DNA from: Microbacterium oxydans
Lineage (GTDB): Bacteria; Actinomycetota; Actinomycetes; Actinomycetales; Microbacteriaceae
Direction: 5' to 3'
NCBI RefSeq assembly: GCF_006540085.1
Contig: NZ_BJOG01000004.1
Location: forward strand, 577,506 to 641,505
Length of the DNA stretch: 64,000 bases
Shown here: one piece after another, positions 53,005-62,297 of the stretch
How positions within the stretch are numbered: position 1 is the stretch's first letter
Layout of the letters: every line of letters begins with the position of its first letter
Translations under genes and position numbers: made by a program
Notes under the pieces: generated by a model
Database searches by the model: none
The model's input: the letters and a program-made list of their open reading frames with translations, nothing else
Told to the model about the DNA's origin: nothing

Positions 53005-54678
53005 CTACGGCTGAATTGCCACCTGCTGCGCCGCGCCTGTCGGGAAGAGCGCCATCAGTCGCGTCTTGCCCGCGCCATTGTCGTCGGCGTACAGCCGAAC
53101 GTCGCTGCTTGCGGGCGAGGAGGGGGTTGAACCCTTCGCCATCTGCACGTAAGCCCCGCGAGAGACCTCGTAGAGCCCCTCGTTGCCGAACATCGACAGG
53201 AAGTGTGCAGCCCCGCGCGGGAGCGTCGCCTTCGTAGTGGGAGCGAACGAGTTCCCGATCGCGGTCAGCGAGTTGACCGCGAACGCTGTCGCTTCCACGA
53301 TCTCGAATCCGACCGTTCCGCCGATAACGATATTCCCGAGCAGCGAAACACGTTGGATCTGGATGCCGTCGACCTCGACAAGACGAATGCCCGCCGAGCC
53401 CGTACCGGACACCGTCATCATGTTCCCTGCGATAGTCGTCCCCACCACCGCCGGCGGCGTGTTCGGCTGGTAGTACGGCGACGGTAGCTTCGACTGGATT
53501 CGAACCCCATTCAGGGCTCCGGTGATGCGGTTGTTCGCGATCACGTTCCCGAGACACCCAACAGCGAACCTGATGGAGGCACCAGTCGCTGAGCCGACCA
53601 CCCCGTCGATGAAGTTCCCCTCGACGATGTTGTTCGAGCATCCGAAGTAGCCCTTGATGCCGTCACCCTCACCACCCGAGCGGGTGGTGCGAAGCGTGTT
53701 GCCGGTGATCGTGTTCCGTTCGCACCCCCATGCCATGTGAATGCCGGTGGAGTTGAAGTCCCGGACGACGTTGTCGGAGATGACGTTGTCGCACGCTCGC
53801 GGGGAGAGCAGGATGCCGCGGTGACCGAAGTTCTCAAGCACGTTTCCGGTCACGACACACTGTGCGCCGCCGACCAGGGCGATGCCGTGGGTGCCGCCCT
53901 TGACGCGGTTCCCAGAGATAATGTGCCCCCGAGACAGGTTCGTGGGGTTCGTGAACGTGAGCGTGTTGTTCTGCCCACCGGACTGGTCATCGACCGTGTT
54001 GGAAACGCAGGAGATCCCCACCCCGGACGAGACCGTTCCATACGGGTCGTCGATGGTATGAGTGATCGTGTTGTTGAGCACGCGGCAGTCGTTCGTGTCC
54101 CAGTCGAGTCGGATCGCCGTAGCGCTCGTCGTCGGGAAGCCGAATGCGGTAATTCCCTCGACACGGATACGGTCAGCGTCGCGAAGCACCACGGCCCCGT
54201 AAATGAGACCGTTGACATCGAAGGTTCCACCTAGGACGCTCGCGTCCTCGATATGACCAGAACCGAGCCAAGCGGGAGACTCAACGAGGGCCGTCACTCC
54301 TGCCGCCGACCGCGCCTTGAGGGTAGCGCCAGTGACATCGAGGGTGACCCCAGTCTTTAGCAGCACCTTCGTGATTGAGTAGACGCCTCCGAACGCGAAG
54401 ACGACCTTTCCTCGCACCGCCGCGGCGGCATCGATAGCCGCCTGGATCGCGGCCGTGTCGTTCGCAGTGCCGTCACCGACAGCTCCATAGCGCCGGACAT
54501 TGAACACCGCCCCGAAGCGGTGATCGAGAGCGGTCTGGGTCTCCGAAGAGCCCTCCGTCGAGACGTACCCCGCGATTGCGCCGTCATTCTCGACACCGTT
54601 CACCCCAGGGATTCCCTGCAAGCCCTTGTCGCCCTTCGGCCCCTTCAGGTTTGCGATCGGAACAAGCTCAGCAGCCAT
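53005..54678 (-). CDS. Tail protein, right-handed beta-helix (pectate-lyase-like)
   Basis: 557 aa. A collagen-like GPKGDKGLQGIPG motif near residue 14 is followed by FNVRRYGAVGDGTANDTAAIQAAIDAA, the start signature of pectate-lyase-3-type tail spikes, and then beta-helix repeats (N-xxx-I-x-G-N). Probably a receptor-binding tail spike with depolymerase potential; no catalytic set can be proved. Terminal VAIQP. Confidence 0.82.
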   Translation of the reverse strand: MAAELVPIANLKGPKGDKGLQGIPGVNGVENDGAIAGYVSTEGSSETQTALDHRFGAVFNVRRYGAVGDGTANDTAAIQAAIDAAAAVRGKVVFAFGGVYSITKVLLKTGVTLDVTGATLKARSAAGVTALVESPAWLGSGHIEDASVLGGTFDVNGLIYGAVVLRDADRIRVEGITAFGFPTTSATAIRLDWDTNDCRVLNNTITHTIDDPYGTVSSGVGISCVSNTVDDQSGGQNNTLTFTNPTNLSRGHIISGNRVKGGTHGIALVGGAQCVVTGNVLENFGHRGILLSPRACDNVISDNVVRDFNSTGIHMAWGCERNTITGNTLRTTRSGGEGDGIKGYFGCSNNIVEGNFIDGVVGSATGASIRFAVGCLGNVIANNRITGALNGVRIQSKLPSPYYQPNTPPAVVGTTIAGNMMTVSGTGSAGIRLVEVDGIQIQRVSLLGNIVIGGTVGFEIVEATAFAVNSLTAIGNSFAPTTKATLPRGAAHFLSMFGNEGLYEVSRGAYVQMAKGSTPSSPASSDVRLYADDNGAGKTRLMALFPTGAAQQVAIQP

Positions 54679-54687
54679 TGGAGACCC

Positions 54688-55143
54688 CTAACTGACCCTC
54701 GAGAGGTCACCGGAAACAGAATCGAGAACGAGATCGCCAAGCGAAGAGCCCGCTGGCGGTGTGACGATGTTGGGTTCGACCCAGACTTGAAGTGGATTCG
54801 GAGCTGCTCGGTACTTATCCGAGAACAGACCGGCACCATCCACGTAGAGCCGTCCGGGCAATCGATCCACGCTGACGAAGTTGCCCGCCTCGTCGAGCCA
54901 CTGGATGACGATCTCGTACCAGATCTCGGGGTTGATGATCGTCGTAAGTTCCAGGTCGACCGACCAAGCTCCGGTTGAAACCTCCGGGGTCGTCGGAATC
55001 ACTCGTGACACGTAGATGACGGATGCTGAAGTGCGGACGCCCGGCCCCGAGGGGTGAAACTCGATCACCGGCTGAAGGTTGCGCGCCGAGTTCGCCAATG
55101 CGGAGCGGCTGAGGTCCGAGAGCACGCCAGTGATGAGAGCCAT
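54688..55143 (-). CDS. Phage minor tail/baseplate hypothetical protein
   Basis: 151 aa with a beta-sandwich character: SVDLELTTIINPEIWYEIVIQWLDEAGNFVSVDRLPGRLYV. ATG 55143 is preceded by GGAGGGG. Located between a terminator and the beta-helix protein, so a new promoter should lie in 55144-55211. Probably a tail adaptor or Ig-like component; I cannot name a family. Confidence 0.6.
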   Translation of the reverse strand: MALITGVLSDLSRSALANSARNLQPVIEFHPSGPGVRTSASVIYVSRVIPTTPEVSTGAWSVDLELTTIINPEIWYEIVIQWLDEAGNFVSVDRLPGRLYVDGAGLFSDKYRAAPNPLQVWVEPNIVTPPAGSSLGDLVLDSVSGDLSRVS

Positions 55144-55211
55144 AGCCCCTCCAAACCGAATCGCCCCTAGTGGGGTCGGGAGTATCGATGTACGATTCAG
55201 GGCATTAAGAA

Positions 55212-55241
55212 GGCCCCCATCAGCGGACACTGATGAGGGCC
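55212..55241 (-). terminator. Minus-strand terminator within the tail operon
   Basis: GGCCCCCATCAG (55212-55223) with CTGATGAGGGCC (55230-55241), one mismatch, 6-nt loop. On the minus strand the stem is followed by TTCTTAATG, a T-rich tail. It lies between the 55689 tail gene and the 54688 gene, downstream of the lipoprotein start on the other strand. Confidence 0.65.
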
Positions 55242-55266
55242 AGACGCCGATCATTGGAGGATCGAC

Positions 55267-55692
55267 ATGCCCAAGGTAACAGCCGCCGTTCTGGCGGCAC
55301 TAGTAGCGGTAGCCCTGACAGGATGCGCCGGAACGGCACCAGGGGTGGGAGACGAGCGCGCAGCGCCTGCGGCGACCGAATCTGCCCTGCCGGTGGAAAG
55401 CGCCGTGCCGCTCAGCGCGGAGACTGCGGCCCCTGAGATCAGCGATGCGGACTCGGCGTTACTCGCGTACGTCCGGAAGGCGCTGCTCCCGGACACACAG
55501 ATCCCGAACGCCACCGATCAGCAACTGATCGACGCTGGCCATGAGGCCTGCCGACAGCTTGAGGCGGGCGTTGCGCTCGAGGACGTCCGTGTTGTCAAGG
55601 GCGAGACGGCTCACCCGTCCACCGGAGCGTTCTACGACACCAGCGCGATCCTCAGTGGAGCGATCCTCTCGTACTGCCCGGCCTTCGCCTAG
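55267..55692 (+). CDS. DUF732-like lipoprotein, opposite-strand prophage gene
   Basis: 141 aa. Signal peptide with lipobox ALTGC (Cys 20), a Ser/Ala/Glu-rich linker, and a helical C-terminal domain (SALLAYVRKALLPDTQIPNATDQQLIDAGHEACRQLEAGV...GAILSYC) with two Cys, like mycobacterial DUF732 proteins. It is the only plus-strand gene in the structural block. GGAGGA precedes ATG. Expression in the lysogen, and a superinfection-exclusion role, are inferred from position alone. Confidence 0.75.
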   Translation: MPKVTAAVLAALVAVALTGCAGTAPGVGDERAAPAATESALPVESAVPLSAETAAPEISDADSALLAYVRKALLPDTQIPNATDQQLIDAGHEACRQLEAGVALEDVRVVKGETAHPSTGAFYDTSAILSGAILSYCPAFA

Positions 55693-56357
55693 ATCAGCCG
55701 CTTCCATTCGCCGGCGTCGTACACGATCGCGCCGACGAATCCGCCTGGCACGGTCCCCACCGCCTTTGTCGCCATGCCCGCACCGTAGATGTGCCCCGAC
55801 GTCAGCCGCAGCGCGGTGCCCCCGAGTTGCATCTTCACCTCAGCGTCACTCACCTGGACGACGCCGTTGCCCAGATATACCTGAATGGTCGATCCGTTCG
55901 TGAACACCTGCGCACCGTTAGGAAAGGTGACTGCGCCCCCTGAGATGGTCGGGTCCAACGTCATGCCGCCGACCTTCACGCGTCCAGCGCCTTGGACGTT
56001 CAGGTTTCCGGTCATCTCGACGTTTCCGGTGATGTTTCCGGCGCCATTGAAATTCCAGGGTCCGTTCCAGGTGAGCGTTCCGGTCCCGACGACATTGCCG
56101 GTGATCGTGCCGTCGCCCTCGAGCCGCCATGGCCCCGTTACCTTGAAGCTTCCCGTGACAGTGGTGGTGCCGTCAATCGAGAGAGTGCCGACGATGACGA
56201 CGGATCCGCCCGAGTCCACCCGGAGCGTTCCCCCGATGATCCGAAGACGCCCGTTCGTGATAGAGGCGTTCTCCAGAAAAGCTCCGGAGAAGATGCGATC
56301 GACCTTCGCGTTGAGGTTCTTGATCCAGCCCCATGCGTCTTCGAGGTTACGAAGCAC
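55689..56357 (-). CDS. Phage tail protein, beta-repeat rich
   Basis: 222 aa. N-terminal helix (LEDAWGWIKNLNAKVDRIFSGAFLENA), then glycine-rich strand repeats (SGGSVVIVGTLSIDGTTTVTG... GNITGNVEMTGNLNVQGAGRVKVGG) that look like a trimeric fibre shaft. Its start overlaps the upstream gene by 11 nt, and its end overlaps the lipoprotein by 4 nt. Likely a tail fibre. Confidence 0.65.
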   Translation of the reverse strand: MLRNLEDAWGWIKNLNAKVDRIFSGAFLENASITNGRLRIIGGTLRVDSGGSVVIVGTLSIDGTTTVTGSFKVTGPWRLEGDGTITGNVVGTGTLTWNGPWNFNGAGNITGNVEMTGNLNVQGAGRVKVGGMTLDPTISGGAVTFPNGAQVFTNGSTIQVYLGNGVVQVSDAEVKMQLGGTALRLTSGHIYGAGMATKAVGTVPGGFVGAIVYDAGEWKRLI

Positions 56358-57423
56358 TCTGCACCTCTACCTTCATGGTGTCTGACAGATCCCCGCTTAG
56401 GGCGATGACGCGAAGCGCATGAGTTCCGTCTGGGATGACGTTGTCTCCGGTGGAGTCGATCTGCCAAGCCCTGCCAACCGCGGCTTGCTCGGCAGACCAC
56501 TTCTCGCTGATCGTGAACTGCCCAACCGACCACTGCACGAGCGGCACCCGCTCATCGGCCAACGTCTGGTTCGTCGCGGCCTGCAGCCGCGGGCCGGCCA
56601 GGTCGGGGAAGTCTCTCTTCGCGTCGCGAATGGGGATCGTGTACGGGCCGCTACCGGCCCACGCAACTTCCTGATCCTGCCCCGTGCCGTTGCCAACGCC
56701 TTGCAGACCGGTGAGCTGCCTAGAACCGTCGAGCTTGTAGTTGACGCCGCTGAGCGGCGACTCTGCGGCTTGGAGGATGAACGTCGATGCCCCGATCAGA
56801 ATCTTCTGCTCGACTCTGGCCTGAAACCTGACATTCCCGTTCGCGTCGATGTACGGCCGCAAGTAGATCTCATAGCCCTCCGCACGAATCTGATCGAGGA
56901 GGTCGGAGATCTTGAACTTTTTGAAGAAGTCCCACTGCGCAGAGAACGTCCCCGCCGCATCCGATGGCAGGTCGATCGGGTAGTTCCATTCGACCGAGCG
57001 TTGGGTCGCACGAGCAAGGATCGCTCGGACTGCGCCGGAGTGTGTACGGTTCACCACCGTGAGAGTGCCGTCGGTGTATCCGCTCACCCCATAGGTGAGC
57101 CGCCAGCTCCACTCGTTCTCAAGCTCGACCGAAGCGACCATGAGGACCTGGGAGTCGCGGTCATAGTCCCAGTCGTCGATCTTGCCCGCGTACGCGACAA
57201 ATGACCCGCGCCGAAGCACGAGCATCCGCGCGTTCGGGACGAACAACGACCAGATTCGATCTCGCGTCAGCCGCTTCTGGACGTCATCAACCTTGAAAGT
57301 CGTGGTCGCTTTCCCGTCACCTAGAAGCGATGTCGACCAGGGAAACGCTTCGGGAAAGACGCGTTCGACGGGGGCGCCGGTGATGGCTTCATGAATCCAG
57401 GCTTCCCACTCGTCCACAGCCAC
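56347..57423 (-). CDS. Minor tail protein (Gp37-like)
   Basis: About 358 aa, matching siphovirus tail proteins of the ReqiPepy6 Gp37-like type. GTG 57423 is chosen because it follows the upstream stop after 2 nt; a GTG at 57417 is also possible. Domain beginnings: a beta-hammerhead (TTTFKVDDVQKRLTRDRIWSLFVPNARMLVLRRGSFVAYAGKIDDWDYD), then a FFKKFKISDLLDQIRAEGYEIYLRP region. Probably part of the tail tip. Confidence 0.72.
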   Translation of the reverse strand: MAVDEWEAWIHEAITGAPVERVFPEAFPWSTSLLGDGKATTTFKVDDVQKRLTRDRIWSLFVPNARMLVLRRGSFVAYAGKIDDWDYDRDSQVLMVASVELENEWSWRLTYGVSGYTDGTLTVVNRTHSGAVRAILARATQRSVEWNYPIDLPSDAAGTFSAQWDFFKKFKISDLLDQIRAEGYEIYLRPYIDANGNVRFQARVEQKILIGASTFILQAAESPLSGVNYKLDGSRQLTGLQGVGNGTGQDQEVAWAGSGPYTIPIRDAKRDFPDLAGPRLQAATNQTLADERVPLVQWSVGQFTISEKWSAEQAAVGRAWQIDSTGDNVIPDGTHALRVIALSGDLSDTMKVEVQSAS

Positions 57424-57425
57424 CC

Positions 57426-58187
57426 CTAAACGTATGTGTCGGTCGTGATCACACGGCCGGGGACGCTGATCGTCCACGCGGTTGATCTGCCTGGAGGTGT
57501 GGCCCAGAGGGCTCCACGTCCTACGCCGGACATGATCACGCCGTTCCTGGTCACGAGCCCCGTTCGCATATCGATCTGATGAGTGCCACCCGCCGTCGCA
57601 CCGGTCACTGTGAAGGTGCCGAAGGGCGATGTCACTGAATAGCTCGACGGCGCGGATGGAATCTCCACCACGGAGTGAGCCGGGAAGTTGCCGCGGTGGA
57701 AGACCGCGACGCTCGTGGCGGTTCCCGCGGGCGGGACGAGATGCGTGACCCCATAGATGCGCGGGTCAGGGCATCGGTACGTAACCTCGTACTCGCCCAC
57801 GAAGAGGTTCCCGTCGTTGTGGGTCACGATGTCTGGCTGCCCGAGCCCCCTCCGCGCATTCGCCCAGTTCGTCGACCCCGCTTGTTCGACCATGATCTTC
57901 CGCGACCCGCCATCTGCGAGCATCCCAGAGAGCCGGCGGGCCATATGAGCGAGTTCAGCGCCATCGCGAGCTCTGAAGAATCCGCTCTGCACAACCTCGC
58001 GCGCACCCAGGTACTGAGGGCTGTCCGTGGTTCCGTGCGAGTTCGGCCGTTCCAGAACATCAGCACGGGCGGCGGGGGCGGTGTCCCACCCCCGCCAACC
58101 GTCCTTGCCGATCCAGAACCCGTAGTCGTCACGGTCAGCGAATCCGCGAAACTCGATCCCGCCGATACGCACGATGAGATCGGTCAT
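57426..58187 (-). CDS. Distal tail protein (phage tail component domain)
   Basis: 253 aa. GRAVGARE-type start ADVLERPNSHGTTDSPQYLGAREVVQSGFFRA and the C-terminal strand VTGATAGGTHQIDMRTGLVTRNGV match distal-tail (Dit-like) proteins. It overlaps the tape measure stop by 4 nt, the normal order. Connects tail tube to tip. Confidence 0.82.
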   Translation of the reverse strand: MTDLIVRIGGIEFRGFADRDDYGFWIGKDGWRGWDTAPAARADVLERPNSHGTTDSPQYLGAREVVQSGFFRARDGAELAHMARRLSGMLADGGSRKIMVEQAGSTNWANARRGLGQPDIVTHNDGNLFVGEYEVTYRCPDPRIYGVTHLVPPAGTATSVAVFHRGNFPAHSVVEIPSAPSSYSVTSPFGTFTVTGATAGGTHQIDMRTGLVTRNGVIMSGVGRGALWATPPGRSTAWTISVPGRVITTDTYV

Positions 58188-60571
58188 CCGAACCTCCTCG
58201 CGGCCTGAGCCTGATAGCGGGCCGCAGCACGGCCGATCTCTTCCTCGGACTGTCCCGGCTGCGGGTAGACGTTGATGTCGCCACCGCCGCGTCCGCCACC
58301 GACCCGCGAGAGCACCTCCGGCGACAGCGGGAGAACGACCTCGTCGTATCGGCCCTCACCGATGTTGGCGATGATGCCGCCTGTGCGCGCCTTGACGAGT
58401 GCGCCGTCCTCGAGCTGAGGGATCTTCGGGATGTTCAGACCGAAGGTCTGCCCGCCGACCATCGGCACCCAGTCGGGAATGTCGACGCTGATCGAGTTCA
58501 GACCATCGATGATTCCGTTGATCAGCCCGATCAGGGCGTTCACCGGGCCTCGCACCACGGACAGCACCGCTTGGAAGGCAGACCCTACGAAATCTGCGAT
58601 CCCGGAGAAGACGGCGTGGATCGTATCGCCGATGAATTGGATCGCGCCGGCTATCGCCGCGCCGACGGGCGCGATGATGTTCTCGTAGATCCAGACGAAG
58701 GCGGCACCGATCGCAGCGAAGACAGGCTGGATGATCGTCTCGTAGAGCCATGTGAAAATCGCGCCCCATGCTTGGAAGTAGACGATGATGCCGTCAATGA
58801 TCGGGACGATCACGTTCTCGTAGATCCAGGTGAAGATCTGTCCGATCGCGTTGAAGACGGGAGAGAGCACGGTCTCCCACAGCCACTGCGCGATCGCGGC
58901 CCAGAGGCCGATGTAGAGCATGATCCCCGTCACGACTGGCATGATTATCTGCTCGTAGATCCACGAGAAGATCTCGCCGATGGCATTGAAGACAGGCTGC
59001 AACACTGATTCCCACAGCCAAGTCGCGGCTGCGCCGATGGCGCCGGTGAAGTTCGCCCAAATCTCCTGCCCGAGTTCCGTCTGCGTAAAGAACCACACGA
59101 GCCCACCGACCAGCGCGGCGATCGCTGTGACAATGAGCATGATGGGGTTGGCGCTCATCACCGCGTTGAACGCGAGCTGCACTCCAGCCGCTGCCTTCGT
59201 GATCGCGCTCCAAGCGACGATGGCTCCTTGCCACACCTTGAATGTCGCAGCCCCTGCCAGCACGGACACCGCGAGCGGGCCGAGGATGCCAGACACGTCC
59301 GAGAGCCATCCCACGACACCGCTGAGCACACCTGCGACGGCGCTCAGAGCCGATGCGAGGACCGGGAGCGCTGCGACAAGCGCGCCGGCGATGACGGTTG
59401 CGGCCTGGGAGAGGAACTCGACGAAGACGGGAAGGATGACCGAGGCGAAGTCCGAAACGACCCGTGCGAGCTCCAACATCGGAGGCAGCAGCAGCGGTAA
59501 CAGGGGAACGAGTACGTTCAGCACTGCCCCGAGTGGCGTGAAGTAGCCTGCGAGGCTCATGATCTCTGGGCCGAGCGCAAGAACTGCTTCTCGGGCGCTG
59601 AGAAGGAAGTCGACGATCGGGGAGTCTTCCTCCCACCCGAAGACATCGCTCATAAGAGAGGTGAAGTCCCCTCGAATGAGAAGGTCGTACAGCCCCTTGA
59701 TGGCGCCGCCGACGACGGCGAATTTCTCCGATGCGATGGCCGCGAATGGACCGATCCTCGACGTCAGATCGTCAAGGAACTCGGTAATCCCGTTGAAGGT
59801 CTGCTTGAAGTACGGGAAGACGTTCTCGAGGAGCGCGACGCCAACACGCGACATCGCAGCGAGCATGTTCGCCCACGCGCCGCGGGTCGTCTCGCCCGAT
59901 TTGAGGGCGGCGCCGCCGATGTTCTCCTGCAACACCCGGTTGAAAGTCTCCGCATCGACTTTGCCCTGAGACACCATCTTCGACATCTCGGCGGCCGTGA
60001 CGCCGTACTCCTCCGCGAGCCACTGGAGGATCGGGATACCACGGTCTTGGAGCTGGTTCAGGTTCTCGGTCATGGCCCGGCCGCTGGCCTGGACCTTGTT
60101 CATGATGGAACCCATCTCGTCCATCGAGATGCCCGCGATCGTCGCGGCGTCCGCTGTGAGACGAAGGTACTTTTCGAGTTCCTGGCCCGGCTTGATTCCT
60201 GCTGCCACAGCGGAAGCCGCAACCGTCGCCGCAGTGTCTAGACCGAAGGCCGTACCCTTGACCGCAGCGAGAGCCGAGCTCATGATCTGGTCGACGACCG
60301 AGACCGAGTGTCCGAGCCCCTCGAGCTTCGCCTGAGCGTCCTCGATCTTGAGCATGCGGTCGAAACCGCCCTTGACCGCAATTCCGGTCAGAACGGCAGC
60401 CGCACCGGCCGCAGCAAGCGCAGCGCCCTTCGCAAGCCCTCCGATCTTCGAGAAGACCGATGAGCCGCGCTTCTCCGCCTGATCGAAGGTGCCGTTGAGG
60501 TCCTTCTCAATACCGCGCTTCATGCCGCTGGTCGTGGGGACGAGCTCGACAAACAGGACTGCTTCTGCCAC
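58184..60571 (-). CDS. Tape measure protein
   Basis: 795 aa, fixing tail length and ejected during DNA delivery. N-terminal VELVPTTSGMKRGIEKDLNGTFDQAEKRG coiled region; a TMP-core segment near 85-230 (GFDRMLKIEDAQAKLEGLG, QLQDRGIPILQWLAEEYGVTAAEMSKMVSQGKVDAETFNRVL); then long hydrophobic helices. Residues of about 520-660 repeat a W-x-YE-x-I-x-P-V unit every 40-odd residues. Predicted tail length of about 1.5 angstrom per residue, or roughly 120 nm. Confidence 0.92.
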   Translation of the reverse strand: MAEAVLFVELVPTTSGMKRGIEKDLNGTFDQAEKRGSSVFSKIGGLAKGAALAAAGAAAVLTGIAVKGGFDRMLKIEDAQAKLEGLGHSVSVVDQIMSSALAAVKGTAFGLDTAATVAASAVAAGIKPGQELEKYLRLTADAATIAGISMDEMGSIMNKVQASGRAMTENLNQLQDRGIPILQWLAEEYGVTAAEMSKMVSQGKVDAETFNRVLQENIGGAALKSGETTRGAWANMLAAMSRVGVALLENVFPYFKQTFNGITEFLDDLTSRIGPFAAIASEKFAVVGGAIKGLYDLLIRGDFTSLMSDVFGWEEDSPIVDFLLSAREAVLALGPEIMSLAGYFTPLGAVLNVLVPLLPLLLPPMLELARVVSDFASVILPVFVEFLSQAATVIAGALVAALPVLASALSAVAGVLSGVVGWLSDVSGILGPLAVSVLAGAATFKVWQGAIVAWSAITKAAAGVQLAFNAVMSANPIMLIVTAIAALVGGLVWFFTQTELGQEIWANFTGAIGAAATWLWESVLQPVFNAIGEIFSWIYEQIIMPVVTGIMLYIGLWAAIAQWLWETVLSPVFNAIGQIFTWIYENVIVPIIDGIIVYFQAWGAIFTWLYETIIQPVFAAIGAAFVWIYENIIAPVGAAIAGAIQFIGDTIHAVFSGIADFVGSAFQAVLSVVRGPVNALIGLINGIIDGLNSISVDIPDWVPMVGGQTFGLNIPKIPQLEDGALVKARTGGIIANIGEGRYDEVVLPLSPEVLSRVGGGRGGGDINVYPQPGQSEEEIGRAAARYQAQAARRFG

Positions 60572-60613
60572 GAGGACTACTCCTTTCGGATCGTCCCCGC
60601 GGCAACAGGGTCG

Positions 60614-61311
60614 TTAGAACATGGCGCTGAGTCGTGCGCGACGAGCTTCCCGATCGGGCGTCATTTCCAGTTCGGAAGGGACCTCATAGGTAGGAGGCTT
60701 TCCTGCCCACGGGCGAGGGAATCGCTTGTACTGCGCGTTCTTTCCCCGTTGAGCGTTCATCTCACGCTCGTGGATGTCCCACGCCGCGATCTCCGCGGGC
60801 GACGGTACGTAGCGGTGCCCGTGAACGGCTGCAACGGTGTGGCTCGAAGGGTCATGGAGGATCTCGCGGATGTGGTCCCACGCGGTGTTCCAACAGGTCT
60901 TCTCTCTGATGATGTCGTCGAGGTTGACGCCGACGCGAGCAAGGTCGTGCCGGAGCTGCCCCTTGTGGTGACGGAGCAGCGCCGGGATGATCACGCTTTT
61001 GGGTCGTAGTCCTTCGACTCCTTGCCCCATGCAGTGAAGACGGCCGCGACGTCGTCGCCGTCGAGCCGCGACAGGACGCGCACAGCGGTCGGGAACGTGT
61101 CGGTGAGCGTCTGGATCATCAGCGACCATGCGGCAAGCTTCTGCTGGTCGGTGCCGCCTTCGCGGGTGCTCTCGAACACGCCGAATGCGGAGGTGATGCC
61201 GAACGGAACTCCAGGCTGGCCGAGAACAGGGAGCTGGAACTTGCCCACACCCTCGATGTTGAACTCGATCAGCGGGAGAGCGTCGGTGGAGGCGGGCTTG
61301 ATATTGACCAT
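60614..61311 (-). CDS. Tail assembly chaperone, -1 frameshift product (gpGT-type)
   Basis: Translation begins at ATG 61311, reads the first protein to codon 105, slips -1 at CCCAAAA and continues in the second frame to 60614, giving 232 aa. The appended 127 aa include KSVIIPALLRHHKGQLRHDLARVGVNLDD and end SAMF. Such extensions recruit the tape measure during tail assembly. The two frames and the sequence at the slip site join exactly in register. Confidence 0.82.
60991..61311 (-). CDS. Tail assembly chaperone (gpG-type)
   Basis: 106 aa, MVNIKPASTDALPLIEFNIEGVGKFQLPV..., ending KDYDPKA. Family pattern of actinophage tail chaperones, located in the canonical place between the major tail and tape measure genes. 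Ends 4 codons past the slippery heptamer. A 14-bp direct repeat (TGGTTCGGCAACCT) surrounds its start. Confidence 0.85.
   Translation of the reverse strand: MVNIKPASTDALPLIEFNIEGVGKFQLPVLGQPGVPFGITSAFGVFESTREGGTDQQKLAAWSLMIQTLTDTFPTAVRVLSRLDGDDVAAVFTAWGKESKDYDPKA
60997..61003 (-). other. Programmed -1 ribosomal frameshift site CCCAAAA
   Basis: X-XXY-YYZ heptamer in the zero frame as C-CCA-AAA, followed by GCG and the TGA stop. After a -1 slip the reading continues CCC-AAA-AGC-GTG, which matches the downstream protein exactly. Confidence 0.85.
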
Positions 61312-61396
61312 GGTTCGGCAACCTTTCAGTGGTTCGGCAACCTGAGGATGTGTCCGGGGGTGGCGGGGTTGCCGCTCCACCACCCCCGGGGCTTGT

Positions 61397-62233
61397 TCAC
61401 GACCGGGCGAAGTTCTTCGCGGTGGAGGTCCCACCCGAGGTCGTGACGGTGATGTTCGCTGCACCCGCGGCACCGCCGGGCATGACAGCGACGATGGACG
61501 TGTCGGAGAGGATCTGGAACGATGCCTCCGCAGTCCCGAACTTGACCGAGGTAGCGCCGGTGAACCCGGTTCCGGTGAGGATGACGTTGCCAGCCGCCGC
61601 CTGCTCGGTGGCGGGAACGGTCGTGGTGATCGTGGGCACCGCCGGCGGAATCTCGATCAGCGTGGTATCCCACTGCTTCACCTGGTACCCGAGGACCGGG
61701 TCACGGAACGCGCGGAGCGTCATCCCGAGGGCGTTGATCGCGTTGGCGCCGAACTGGACTGCCTCGCGATCGGCGACCTTCACGCGCGGGTAGTGCGTGA
61801 TGATCACGTCATCGCCGGAGATGCCGACGGTGACGAGGTCCCGGAAGGTATTCACGGAGGCCTTCGTGAGGGTGAACGATCCGGTGGCCGGGTCGACCAC
61901 GGTGTCGAAGTACGCCTCGGTGAGCGTGCGCGATCGCTGGATTCCGGAGAACGCGACCGCCCACGTGCCGGGGCCGTCCTGGTCGATGACCACGTCCTCG
62001 TTGTGTGCAACGAAGCGCTTGTTGTCGCCGGGCTCTGCGGTGAGGGAGAAACCGTCCTCGCCGTAGTAGCCGAGGTCCGCGCGGACCTTCGCGACGAGGT
62101 CCGCCGTGGGGTCCCAATCGGGGCCGGTCGGGGCGGCGGTTCCGTAAGCGCCGAGCAGGATTCGACCATCCTGCACCAGGCGCACGTCGGCCGGGTTGAT
62201 GGTCCGGCCATTTTCGATGAGTGCAGCGGTCAT
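61397..62233 (-). CDS. Major tail protein with C-terminal Ig-like (IPT/TIG) domain
   Basis: 278 aa from ATG 62233. The N-terminal 195 residues form the tube domain (NPADVRLVQDGRILLGAYGTAAPTGPDWDPTADLV). The last 80 residues, PTITTTVPATEQAAAGNVILTGTGFTGATSVKFGTAEASF, are an IPT/TIG-type fold that usually decorates the tail or capsid surface and promotes cell binding. Sits immediately upstream of the chaperones. Confidence 0.88.
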   Translation of the reverse strand: MTAALIENGRTINPADVRLVQDGRILLGAYGTAAPTGPDWDPTADLVAKVRADLGYYGEDGFSLTAEPGDNKRFVAHNEDVVIDQDGPGTWAVAFSGIQRSRTLTEAYFDTVVDPATGSFTLTKASVNTFRDLVTVGISGDDVIITHYPRVKVADREAVQFGANAINALGMTLRAFRDPVLGYQVKQWDTTLIEIPPAVPTITTTVPATEQAAAGNVILTGTGFTGATSVKFGTAEASFQILSDTSIVAVMPGGAAGAANITVTTSGGTSTAKNFARS

Positions 62234-62297
62234 GTGCCAGCTACCTTCCTGTGTGTCGTTTTCGGACCCACCCGGCAACTGGTGGTGGTTCCCGCGT

